DNA of 6,673 nt from an uncultured Clostridia bacterium (GTDB lineage: Bacteria > Bacillota > Clostridia > Christensenellales > UBA1242), in the NCBI GenBank assembly GCA_937911885.1, contig CALDPW010000206.1, positions 1-6,673 on the forward strand. The letters are read 5' to 3'. The notes beneath the pieces are model-generated. The model did no database searches, was not told the DNA's origin, and saw only the letters and a list, made by a program, of their open reading frames with translations. Positions 1 through 6,390 of this stretch are shown in pieces (positions within the stretch are counted from its first letter, which is position 1; each line of letters opens with the position of its first letter). The position numbers and the translations under genes are program-made.

Positions 1-495
1 CGTCTTTTTAAATCTTACATAATGATTTCTATTCCAATCCTTAAGCCTATCATAATTAGAACTCCATTGATTATATTGTGCACATGTATTATAATGTTTC
101 AATCCTCTTTTTAGAACCGGAACCACATAATATTCATCATCTACTATTGTCAGTTGAGAATACATACATTGACTTCCAAAACAAGAATAATAAAAACTAT
201 CAGCAATATATTTATTTATATCACTAAAAGAAATATATACATAATCATTATGGCCAGTAAACCAATAATAGTTGTACAGAGTAGAAAAAAGTACACTATC
301 TCTATTTACCATATAAAAATCTGATGGATAATAAGCAGGAGACAATGTCAATGACATCGGAGAAAACAATGTATCTAATTTAGATTTCGCAAAATCATAT
401 TCTATAAAATGATTCGCAGGAAAATCATCAAAAAAATATTCTTTTAAACTAGCATAATCCATGTTCATTTTATGATTTCCAATTAAATATTTCAT
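1..495 (-). CDS. Partial chimeric ORF: triosephosphate isomerase N-terminus joined in frame to an unknown Tyr-rich protein
   Basis: The frame is open for 165 codons from ATG at 495 to the left edge, so the C-terminus is missing. Residues 1-21 (MKYLIGNHKMNMDYASLKEYF) match the first strand and helix of triosephosphate isomerase, including the GN-x-KMN signature with its catalytic Asn and Lys. From about residue 22 nothing resembles that enzyme: no strand 2 (APP-type) motif, no GAQ motif and no GAYTGE motif. The rest is rich in Tyr (about 21 of 165) and other aromatics (YYW, FYY, EYY), with a few Cys, no evident signal peptide and no long hydrophobic segment; I do not recognise it. The start lies 9 nt after the pgk stop, with AAGGAG overlapping that stop, so expression should be coupled to pgk. 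After the join, leucine codons shift to TTG and CTG, unlike the TTA/CTT habit of the neighbours, which suggests a foreign origin. An assembly chimera is the main alternative. Confidence 0.8.
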   Translation of the reverse strand, partial: MKYLIGNHKMNMDYASLKEYFFDDFPANHFIEYDFAKSKLDTLFSPMSLTLSPAYYPSDFYMVNRDSVLFSTLYNYYWFTGHNDYVYISFSDINKYIADSFYYSCFGSQCMYSQLTIVDDEYYVVPVLKRGLKHYNTCAQYNQWSSNYDRLKDWNRNHYVRFKKT

Positions 496-500
496 AACTG

Positions 501-506
501 CTCCTT
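501..506 (-). promoter_or_regulatory. Ribosome binding site of the tpiA-like start
   Basis: The minus strand reads AAGGAG, five bases before the ATG at 495, and it shares two bases with the pgk TAA stop (505-507). The arrangement implies translational coupling to pgk. The same five-base spacing is seen before the starts at 1849 and 3545, which supports all three starts. Confidence 0.75.
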
Positions 507-1686
507 AATTGTTTTCAATAACATCAACAGCAGGTAAAACTTTACCTTCAAATAGTTTTAAGCTTGCTCCACCACCTGTTGAAATGTGCCATATTTTTTT
601 AGCATAACCAAATTTAATAACAGCAGCAGCACTATCTCCGCCACCAACAATTGTTTTTCCTTTACATTTTGTTAATGCTTTTGCAACTAATTTTGTTCCA
701 TCTTCAAATTTAGGATTTTCAAATACTCCCATTGGACCATTCCAAATAACGGTTTTAGCGCTTTTTATTGCCTTTTTATAAGCTTTTATTGTTTGTTTTC
801 CAATATCCATTCCCAAATATTCGTTAGGGATATTTGCATCAATTGTTGTTTTAATTACTGTTGGATTTTCAAAGTCGTTGGTAATTACATGATCAATTGG
901 CAACAACAAGTTAACACCCTTTTCTTGAGCCAAATCAATTAAGCGTTTTGCTTCACCAATCATTTCGTGTTCTACACGGCTTTTGCCCATATTATAGTTT
1001 TTAGCACTTAAAAAAGTATATGCCATTGCTCCACCAACAATAAGTGTATCAACTTTATTTAGCAAACTTTCAACAATTGTTAGTTTGTCGCTTACTTTTG
1101 CTCCACCCAAAATACCAACAAATGGTCTTACTGGGTTTTGAATAACATCAGCAATGTTTTTAAGTTCTTTTTCAATTAAAAAACCTACAGCATTAGGTAA
1201 AAGTTTTGCAACACCATAAGTTGAAGCGTGTTTACGATGGGCTGTTCCAAATGCATCATTAACATAAATATCAGCAAGTGATGCTAATTTTTCGCAGAAA
1301 TCCTTATCGTTTTCTTCTTCTTGATTATAAAATCTTAAATTTTCAAGCATTAAAACTTCGCCTGGTTTAAGCTCGCTAGCCATTTGTTTAGCTTCTTCAC
1401 CAATACAATCAGGAGCAAACTTAACATCAATACCTAACAACTCACCCAATCTAACAGCTGTTGGTTTTAATGAATATTTTAAATTAACTTCTCCCTCAGG
1501 ACGTCCAAGGTGACTCATTACAATAACTGCTGCAGAATTATTAAGCAAACATTTAATTGTTTTTAATGCTTCTTTTATGCGATTATCATCGGTAATAACA
1601 CCATTTTTAATTGGCACATTAAAATCTACTCTAAGCAAAACTTTTTTGCCATAAACATCAATATTTTCAACTGTTTTTTTATCCAT
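505..1686 (-). CDS. pgk: Phosphoglycerate kinase
   Basis: This cytoplasmic glycolytic enzyme transfers the acyl phosphate of 1,3-bisphosphoglycerate to ADP, giving 3-phosphoglycerate and ATP. The 393 residues are the usual bacterial full length. Visible signatures in order are RVDFNVP (19-25), DDNR (33-36), SHLGRP (58-63), ENLRF with Arg118, DAFGTAHR ending at Arg151, GGAKVSDK (194-201) with nucleotide-contacting Lys, WNGPMGVFE (315-323), GGGDS (348-352) and STGGGA (369-374). These cover both the 3-phosphoglycerate basic patch and the nucleotide site, so the enzyme should be active. ATG at 1686 is preceded by AGAGGGG six bases upstream. A promoter lies directly in front, so no gap gene is co-transcribed from upstream. 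The next gene starts 9 nt after the stop with a tpiA-like beginning, matching the common pgk-tpiA order. Confidence 0.98.
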   Translation of the reverse strand: MDKKTVENIDVYGKKVLLRVDFNVPIKNGVITDDNRIKEALKTIKCLLNNSAAVIVMSHLGRPEGEVNLKYSLKPTAVRLGELLGIDVKFAPDCIGEEAKQMASELKPGEVLMLENLRFYNQEEENDKDFCEKLASLADIYVNDAFGTAHRKHASTYGVAKLLPNAVGFLIEKELKNIADVIQNPVRPFVGILGGAKVSDKLTIVESLLNKVDTLIVGGAMAYTFLSAKNYNMGKSRVEHEMIGEAKRLIDLAQEKGVNLLLPIDHVITNDFENPTVIKTTIDANIPNEYLGMDIGKQTIKAYKKAIKSAKTVIWNGPMGVFENPKFEDGTKLVAKALTKCKGKTIVGGGDSAAAVIKFGYAKKIWHISTGGGASLKLFEGKVLPAVDVIENN

Positions 1687-1722
1687 AGGTATCCCCTCTT
1701 TTTTTATTATTTACACATAAAT

Positions 1723-1751
1723 AGTATATATTTTTTTTTGTTTTTAAGCAA
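1723..1751 (-). promoter_or_regulatory. Sigma-A-type promoter of pgk
   Basis: Read on the minus strand, a -35 of TTGCTT (1746-1751) and a -10 of TATACT (1723-1728) are separated by 17 bp, giving a leader of about 30 nt before pgk. The -35 matches consensus at only three positions; the -10 matches at five of six. The spacer contains a run of nine A (1731-1739), so its length may be prone to slippage. Confidence 0.6.
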
Positions 1752-1799
1752 ATTAAAGCATACAATAATTAAGCATTTGCTTATAATTTGTTATTAATA

Positions 1800-1828
1800 T
1801 TGAATTTTGCCTTAAAATATTATATAAT
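1800..1828 (+). promoter_or_regulatory. Sigma-A-type promoter of the transglutaminase-like gene
   Basis: A -35 of TTGAAT (1800-1805), a 17-bp spacer and a perfect TATAAT (1823-1828) predict transcription starting near 1834-1836, only about 14 nt before the ATG at 1849. It is divergent from the pgk promoter; the two -35 boxes are about 48 bp apart. Confidence 0.7.
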
Positions 1829-1838
1829 TAATATATAT

Positions 1839-1843
1839 GGAGG
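1839..1843 (+). promoter_or_regulatory. Ribosome binding site that sets the start at 1849
   Basis: GGAGG sits five bases before the ATG at 1849. The in-frame ATG at 1837 overlaps this site and would be almost at the predicted transcript 5' end, so it is unlikely to be the start. Confidence 0.8.
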
Positions 1844-1848
1844 TTGCA

Positions 1849-3552
1849 ATGGCTGAACTTGATATAATTGAAAAAGCAAAAAACAATTCAATAATATTTA
1901 CCACTGCCGAACTAAACAATCCAGATGTAAAAGGTTCGTTTGTTTATGCATCACCTGGCTTTTATCAAGGTGATAAAAAACCAACTCAAACCATGAGTCT
2001 AGGCGCCATTAAACTTGTTTTAAGTGATGAAGAAAAATTTCAGAACCTAATGCAAGTATTAAACAATCCTCAAGTTCCTACAATAAGATTTGGGCATTAT
2101 ATAATGGGCGATATTGCAACTAGATTTTCATGCGATAAGGCTGTGTTTGCAAAATTAGTAATGGACCTAAACTTAAAGGGCGAACTATTAGATATTGAAA
2201 ACATCGACGAAAAACTTGATATTATTATTCAGTTAACAACCCCAAAACAATTAAAAGAAAGTTCGGAACAGTTCCAAACAGAAATTGATTTTAAACCTGT
2301 ATCAATACCAATTAAAAAACTTGTTATGTTTTTTGAATCCGGTTTTAAACTTTATGATTTTAACAAATATCCAAATTTACAATTTGAAGGATTAAGTAAA
2401 GATGAATTTGCTTATGTTTTAAAAGAATTTGCTCAAAAATATAACTTGTTTCAACTTTACACATTTTCGCCAGCATCCGAAAAGTTTTATCATGATATTT
2501 TAAACGACAACAATGTTAACACTTCACAAATTAACGAAATCAATGAAACAAAGGATGATTATTTAGAAAGTGTTAAACTAAACAGCCAATTAGTAAAACA
2601 TGTTTTTGCTAATTTACCACAAGAGTTTAACGACCTAGAAAAAGCGATTTATGTTTATATAAAATTGTGTCGCACACTAACCTACGATCCCGAATTTTTT
2701 GCTTCAAATCAAAAATATTCACATATTAAACACGAAGACATTACTTATATCGAAAAAATCACTCCCGAAAATTCGCAAATTGTATGTTACGAATTTAATA
2801 AAATATATGGCAAATTTTTACATATGCTTAACATAAACTTTGTAACCCAATCTTCTGCACTAAACTCATATGGGCGTGGGCACGAATACTTAAACTTTAA
2901 AGCAAACGATATGTTAATTAAAGCTGATTCGGTTACATCAATTATTAAGGGCGATTTATTCAATGCAAAAATAGATTCACCACTAGTAGGGCTTGTTTGC
3001 GAAAATAAAAATAGAGAATATCGTCAAAAATTCTTAAATGCTCTTGATAAAGTTTATACACATATTAAAACTAACGAGCCTAATCCATATATTCAAAAAG
3101 ATTCATCAAGCTCATGGATTAACCTTTATACAACCTTAAATGGTGGAAAAACTTTTGAAGTTTCTATGGAAGAAAAACTTGATATTTTACAAACTCAATT
3201 GCAAAGAACCCAACTTCCACCAGTTGATAAAATTTCTTACCTAAAAACACTAACCTCTGCAATTTTTCAAGAAGAAATCGAAAAGCATCAAATGGGAATG
3301 TATATTATAAACGAACAAACTCCAAACGGAAAACATTACTACACACCAACAACTGTATTATCATTTAATGAAGATAACATTAATGTATTCCCTAGCGAAA
3401 ACACATATTATTTGTGCAGTGCAATGGGAAAAATTAAAACATTATCATTTAGCGAACTTGAACAGTTATTTGCTATTTCACGTTTGGGATATATTAATCC
3501 AAACAGACCAGATCATTTAATTCCAGGTATTATTGGAGGCAGACATGCTTAA
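1849..3552 (+). CDS. Putative transglutaminase-like / cysteine protease-fold protein
   Basis: This is a 567-residue protein without signal peptide or membrane segments, so probably cytoplasmic. I do not recognise the full-length family. The centre looks like a transglutaminase-like (papain-fold) domain: a helix with LEKAIYVYIKLCRTLTYDP (about residues 264-282) precedes IVCYEF with Cys313, then GRGHEYL with His345, then ADSVT with Asp360. The 32- and 15-residue spacings and the order Cys-His-Asp fit the superfamily. Family members cleave or cross-link amide bonds, but the substrate here is unknown. The N-terminal 250 and C-terminal 200 residues match nothing I know. The start at 1849 is chosen over the in-frame ATG at 1837 because of the GGAGG at 1839. 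The gene overlaps the next one by 8 nt, indicating a coupled two-gene operon. The domain call is an inference from motif spacing. Confidence 0.6.
   Translation: MAELDIIEKAKNNSIIFTTAELNNPDVKGSFVYASPGFYQGDKKPTQTMSLGAIKLVLSDEEKFQNLMQVLNNPQVPTIRFGHYIMGDIATRFSCDKAVFAKLVMDLNLKGELLDIENIDEKLDIIIQLTTPKQLKESSEQFQTEIDFKPVSIPIKKLVMFFESGFKLYDFNKYPNLQFEGLSKDEFAYVLKEFAQKYNLFQLYTFSPASEKFYHDILNDNNVNTSQINEINETKDDYLESVKLNSQLVKHVFANLPQEFNDLEKAIYVYIKLCRTLTYDPEFFASNQKYSHIKHEDITYIEKITPENSQIVCYEFNKIYGKFLHMLNINFVTQSSALNSYGRGHEYLNFKANDMLIKADSVTSIIKGDLFNAKIDSPLVGLVCENKNREYRQKFLNALDKVYTHIKTNEPNPYIQKDSSSSWINLYTTLNGGKTFEVSMEEKLDILQTQLQRTQLPPVDKISYLKTLTSAIFQEEIEKHQMGMYIINEQTPNGKHYYTPTTVLSFNEDNINVFPSENTYYLCSAMGKIKTLSFSELEQLFAISRLGYINPNRPDHLIPGIIGGRHA
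3535..3539 (+). promoter_or_regulatory. Ribosome binding site inside the upstream gene's 3' end
   Basis: GGAGG, five bases before the ATG at 3545, lies within the codons for the final Gly-Gly-Arg of the upstream protein. It favours ATG 3545 over the in-frame TTG at 3533. Confidence 0.8.
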
Positions 3553-3772
3553 TCAATTAAGAAAAATTAATCAAAACCTAATGGTTAAATACCAATTAGA
3601 AAAACGAGAAGATAAACTTTTAAAACAACAAGTAATTGGACAAATATTGCAAAACGATAATTGTTTTTTTGAAATGTCTATCGAAATTGCGTATAGCATT
3701 TTAACCGATTTAGGATATAAAAAAGAAGAACTTAAACAAGTTTACTTAGAACTAACAAAACCAAAAAAATAG
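3545..3772 (+). CDS. Small charged hypothetical protein, operon partner of the transglutaminase-like gene
   Basis: This is a 75-residue protein of unknown function. It is rich in Lys, Gln, Leu and Glu and looks mostly helical: an N-terminal amphipathic stretch (LNQLRKINQNLMVKYQLEKR), a central hydrophobic patch (CFFEMSIEIAYSILTDLGY) and a lysine-rich tail. There is no signal peptide, membrane segment or clear DNA-binding motif. It overlaps the upstream gene by 8 nt (3545-3552), and its GGAGG is inside that gene, so it should be translated by coupling. A regulatory, inhibitory or chaperone role for the larger protein is possible but is only inferred from the gene arrangement. Its TAG stop lies in the stem of the terminator that ends the operon. 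The in-frame TTG four codons earlier is a weaker start. Confidence 0.75.
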   Translation: MLNQLRKINQNLMVKYQLEKREDKLLKQQVIGQILQNDNCFFEMSIEIAYSILTDLGYKKEELKQVYLELTKPKK

Positions 3773-3792
3773 CCAACAGTGGCTATTTTTTT
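3763..3792 (+). terminator. Intrinsic terminator of the transglutaminase-like operon
   Basis: The hairpin pairs AAAAAATAGCC with GGCTATTTTTT around the loop AACAGT, and the T run forms the 3' arm. The TAG stop codon (3770-3772) is part of the stem. Confidence 0.9.
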
Positions 3793-4154
3793 ATTTGTTT
3801 AATGTATATATTATCAACCTACAAAATATAAAAGTTAGCTAAAAAAGTTTTTATTACACACTTTTATTATAATTAAAATTATTTATGTTATACACATAAA
3901 ATTACTTTACACAATATGTTTTTGTTTAAAAGTGGTTGCTTTATGACATTAATTGCCAATATTTAATCAAAAGTGTTGTTTTTAATATAGGACTACTAAA
4001 TTGCAAAGTAAAAGTTTAACAAATATTAAATACAATAATATTCATTCCTATAACATCCCACAAATTAATTAGCTAATTGTTAAAACTATGTTTAGCTTTA
4101 TAAATGCTTATTGCTAAACAAAAAAACAAATTTACAACAAACCATTGATTAATA
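3793..4154 (+). other. AT-rich intergenic region with inverted repeats, no gene seen
   Basis: I found no ORF longer than about 16 codons on the plus strand, and no recognisable RNA gene. It contains several small inverted repeats: TTTATGT/ACATAAA (3882-3888, 3894-3900), TGTTTAGC/GCTAAACA (4089-4096, 4113-4120) and the 12-bp palindrome AATTAGCTAATT (4067-4078). The palindrome TTAGCTAA occurs at 3835 and again inside the 12-mer. In such AT-rich DNA some of this is expected by chance. Confidence 0.5.
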
Positions 4155-4184
4155 TTACCAATTTAAGCATATATGTGTTACAAT
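4155..4184 (+). promoter_or_regulatory. Extended -10 promoter of the HAD hydrolase gene
   Basis: TACAAT (4179-4184) is preceded directly by TGT (4176-4178), giving a TGn extended -10. A weak -35 of TTACCA lies at 4155-4160 with an 18-bp spacer. The leader before the ATG at 4217 would be about 26 nt. Confidence 0.55.
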
Positions 4185-4216
4185 AAACCATAATACATTT
4201 TTACAAGGATAACATA

Positions 4217-4930
4217 ATGAAAAAAGCAATTTTATTTGATTTAGATGCTACTCTAATTCAATTTAATCAAAAACAATTTGAACACGAATATTTTACTAAA
4301 CTATTAAAAAAGATTGAACCGCTTGGCATTAACACTGCTGAGTTTGAAAAAGTGTTATGGAGCGCTGTTAAAAACATGTATGCTAACAATGGTGAAAAAA
4401 CCAACGAACAAGTTTTTTGGGATACATTAAATATTAAATATAGCAATCAATCTTCAAAGCTAAAAGAAACATTTGATGATTATTATTCCAATGAATATAA
4501 TTCTATACAAAAAATCGTTAAGCAAAATCAATATGTTAAACAAATAGTAAAATATTGCCAACAAAACTTTGAATATGTTATTTTAGCAACAAATCCATTT
4601 TTTCCACACTTTGCCGTTGCAAGTCGCCTAGAATGGGTGGGACTTAGCATGAACGATTTTGACTATGTAACAACCTACGAAATTGCACATTATTCAAAAC
4701 CAAATCCAAAATTCTTTGAAGAAGTTTTAGATAAGTTTGGCTTAAAGCCAAGCGATTGCATTATGGTTGGCAATAACGAAGCCGAAGACTATATGACAGC
4801 AACATCTATTGGGATTGAATCATATTTAACTGGCGAGTTTGTAATGCCTTGCGACAAACTATCAAATCATGCTCCAATAATTGATCTTAAAGATTTAATT
4901 AATGTTTTAGAACAAGCAAAAAACCACTAA
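4217..4930 (+). CDS. HAD-superfamily hydrolase
   Basis: This is a 237-residue cytoplasmic protein with the haloacid dehalogenase fold, probably a phosphatase on a small phosphorylated metabolite; the substrate cannot be told. Motif I is FDLDAT with nucleophile Asp8 and acid/base Asp10 (Ala replaces the usual Gly). A helical cap follows at about residues 16-110. Motif II is ILATNP with Thr125, motif III is Lys161 in HYSKPNP, and motif IV is VGNNEAED (184-191). In motif IV the first metal-binding Asp of the usual GND form appears to be Asn187, while Asp191 is kept, so metal binding may be altered. The start at 4217 has AAGGA seven bases upstream. It is a single-gene unit with its own promoter, convergent with the transporter gene, and its stop codon lies within the terminator. 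Confidence 0.9.
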   Translation: MKKAILFDLDATLIQFNQKQFEHEYFTKLLKKIEPLGINTAEFEKVLWSAVKNMYANNGEKTNEQVFWDTLNIKYSNQSSKLKETFDDYYSNEYNSIQKIVKQNQYVKQIVKYCQQNFEYVILATNPFFPHFAVASRLEWVGLSMNDFDYVTTYEIAHYSKPNPKFFEEVLDKFGLKPSDCIMVGNNEAEDYMTATSIGIESYLTGEFVMPCDKLSNHAPIIDLKDLINVLEQAKNH

Positions 4931-4945
4931 AATTTAGTGGTTTTT
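4919..4945 (+). terminator. Bidirectional intrinsic terminator between convergent genes
   Basis: AAAACCACTAA pairs with TTAGTGGTTTT around a three-base loop (4931-4933). T runs occur on both strands (six A at 4918-4923 and five T at 4941-4945), so it can end both the HAD transcript and, from the other side, the transporter transcript. The HAD TAA stop (4928-4930) is inside the stem. Confidence 0.85.
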
Positions 4946-5001
4946 CTTTTTATTTATTAACTTATTGATATTAATTTTTTTATTAGCATAAATACAATTA
5001 C

Positions 5002-6264
5002 TTATTGCTTGTTTTGATCTGATTGTTCAGTATTATTTTCTTCATACACCTTTGTTTCATAACGCATAATCATAATGCTTGTTAACGAGAATACTGTAAC
5101 AAAAACAGCGAACATAATTTGAAAAATTAAATAATTTTTAATTAATGCAAACAAAATTAGCAAGGTAAACGATAAGCACCTAACAATTTGAAAAATTGTT
5201 TCAACAACACATTGATGTTCTGCAATATATTGATACAACCCAGCCTCTTTTAAATTTTTGTTGCGATATAGTTCAAATGTTAGGCTGTTAACAGCGTTTC
5301 CTAATGTTAAAACAATATTATAAACAATAACAGTTATATTGTTTGGAATTATTAAAAACAAAGCTGCCGAAACCAAAATTAATATTGCACTTAAAATATA
5401 TATCCACTCTCTATCGCCAGGATGAGAAAATTTACTTAATGCAATAACAGTTATAATTGAAGCAACTGCCCCAACACTAGTTATGGCTCCTAAACTAAAA
5501 CTAGAACCAAATTCCACCATAATAAATATGCTAGCTAGCGACGACACAATTGATGTTAAACCATAAAACAAGCATATTAAATAAACAATTTTAATCTTTT
5601 TGCAAAATTCAGGATTTTGTTTTATTTGTTTAATATATTCAACAACATTAAATCCACTACCAGCTGGACGTTGTGCATTAATAAAAAATGTTATAAATAT
5701 TTGAATTAAACAAATAACACACACATAAATTGCAACTGTTGCAAATGTGGATACTTCAATTAGCATACCTAATAAAATTGGGAATACAATGTTTACAATC
5801 TTTGTTAACACTTCCAAAATTAATGTATATTTGCCAATTGTGTTACGACTAACCATTTCCTGTTTTAGCACGTTATAACTAGCGTAATAAGCTGCGTGAG
5901 ATAAACCATATAACACACCAGCCAACCAAACATATTGTGCCAAATTTTCGCCATAAAAAATGGTAAAAACAACTAATCCTGCTGTAATTAAGTTAGCTAA
6001 TCTATAACACCAAATTCTGTTTGATTTATCAACCCAAAGTGAAAATAAAAAATAAGCCACCATCATAACGGCGTAGGTTGTTAAATTATATATTCCAACA
6101 TTTACTGCATAATCAAAAATATTTGCAGTTTGTGAATATATGTGTGCAACCAAAAAGGTTGATACAAACAAATTAATTATTGAAAATAAAATATGACAAG
6201 TACTTAAACAAATTGTTGATTTTTTGTCTTCTTTACTTGTTGAAATATTATATGTATATGCCAT
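5002..6264 (-). CDS. MFS-like 12-segment membrane transporter
   Basis: This is a 420-residue integral membrane protein, probably a secondary transporter of the major facilitator superfamily; the substrate is unknown. Hydrophobic segments lie roughly at 20-42, 56-78, 85-103, 108-128, 148-170, 174-196, 222-246, 254-276, 287-307, 309-329, 350-373 and 378-401. This gives the 6+6 layout with a central cytoplasmic loop (about 197-222, basic with several Lys). The loop between segments 2 and 3 has LWVDKSNR (76-83), a degenerate form of MFS motif A (G-x-L-a-D-r-x-G-R). The N-terminus (Lys-rich) and the polar Glu/Gln-rich tail should both face the cytoplasm. ATG at 6264 has GGAGAG upstream, and the promoter gives a leader of about a dozen bases. 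It sits alone, between the tRNA terminator and the terminator shared with the HAD gene. Confidence 0.85.
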   Translation of the reverse strand: MAYTYNISTSKEDKKSTICLSTCHILFSIINLFVSTFLVAHIYSQTANIFDYAVNVGIYNLTTYAVMMVAYFLFSLWVDKSNRIWCYRLANLITAGLVVFTIFYGENLAQYVWLAGVLYGLSHAAYYASYNVLKQEMVSRNTIGKYTLILEVLTKIVNIVFPILLGMLIEVSTFATVAIYVCVICLIQIFITFFINAQRPAGSGFNVVEYIKQIKQNPEFCKKIKIVYLICLFYGLTSIVSSLASIFIMVEFGSSFSLGAITSVGAVASIITVIALSKFSHPGDREWIYILSAILILVSAALFLIIPNNITVIVYNIVLTLGNAVNSLTFELYRNKNLKEAGLYQYIAEHQCVVETIFQIVRCLSFTLLILFALIKNYLIFQIMFAVFVTVFSLTSIMIMRYETKVYEENNTEQSDQNKQ

Positions 6265-6281
6265 AACACTCTCCGTGGCTA

Positions 6282-6309
6282 ATTATAGCAAAATGATTAA
6301 TTTTATCAA
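6282..6309 (-). promoter_or_regulatory. Near-consensus promoter of the MFS gene
   Basis: On the minus strand, TTGATA (6304-6309, five of six matches) and TATAAT (6282-6287, perfect) are 16 bp apart. The predicted transcript start near 6275 leaves a very short leader that just includes the ribosome binding site. Confidence 0.7.
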
Positions 6310-6350
6310 AACAAATATATTTATATTTATTTAAAAGCCAAATTAAAATA

Positions 6351-6390
6351 AAAAAAACCGCACCAAACGGTTCGGGTTTTTGTGGTGCGG
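6351..6390 (-). terminator. Terminator of the tRNA cluster
   Basis: On the minus strand a short hairpin, AACCG/CGGTT (6368-6372, 6356-6360) with a seven-base loop, runs into seven T (6351-6357). A stronger alternative pairs TGGTGCGG (6358-6365) with CCGCACCA, the 3' end of tRNA-Leu including CCA (6383-6390), before the same T run. Confidence 0.7.

Noticed and set aside
1..430. Frameshifted but otherwise normal tpiA
   Set aside because: Both other frames after the homopolymer stop within a few codons and give no TIM motifs, while the open frame runs 144 more codons without TIM features.
1837..1848. Upstream ATG as the start of the transglutaminase-like gene
   Set aside because: It overlaps the GGAGG that serves ATG 1849 and is almost at the predicted transcript start, leaving no ribosome binding site of its own.
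3533..3544. TTG start for the 75-residue protein
   Set aside because: The GGAGG at 3535-3539 lies after this TTG and at the proper distance for ATG 3545.
6358..6390. Integrative-element attachment site at the tRNA-Leu 3' end
   Set aside because: The second copy of the tRNA 3' end is inverted, not a direct repeat, and is next to a T run, so a terminator explains it better.
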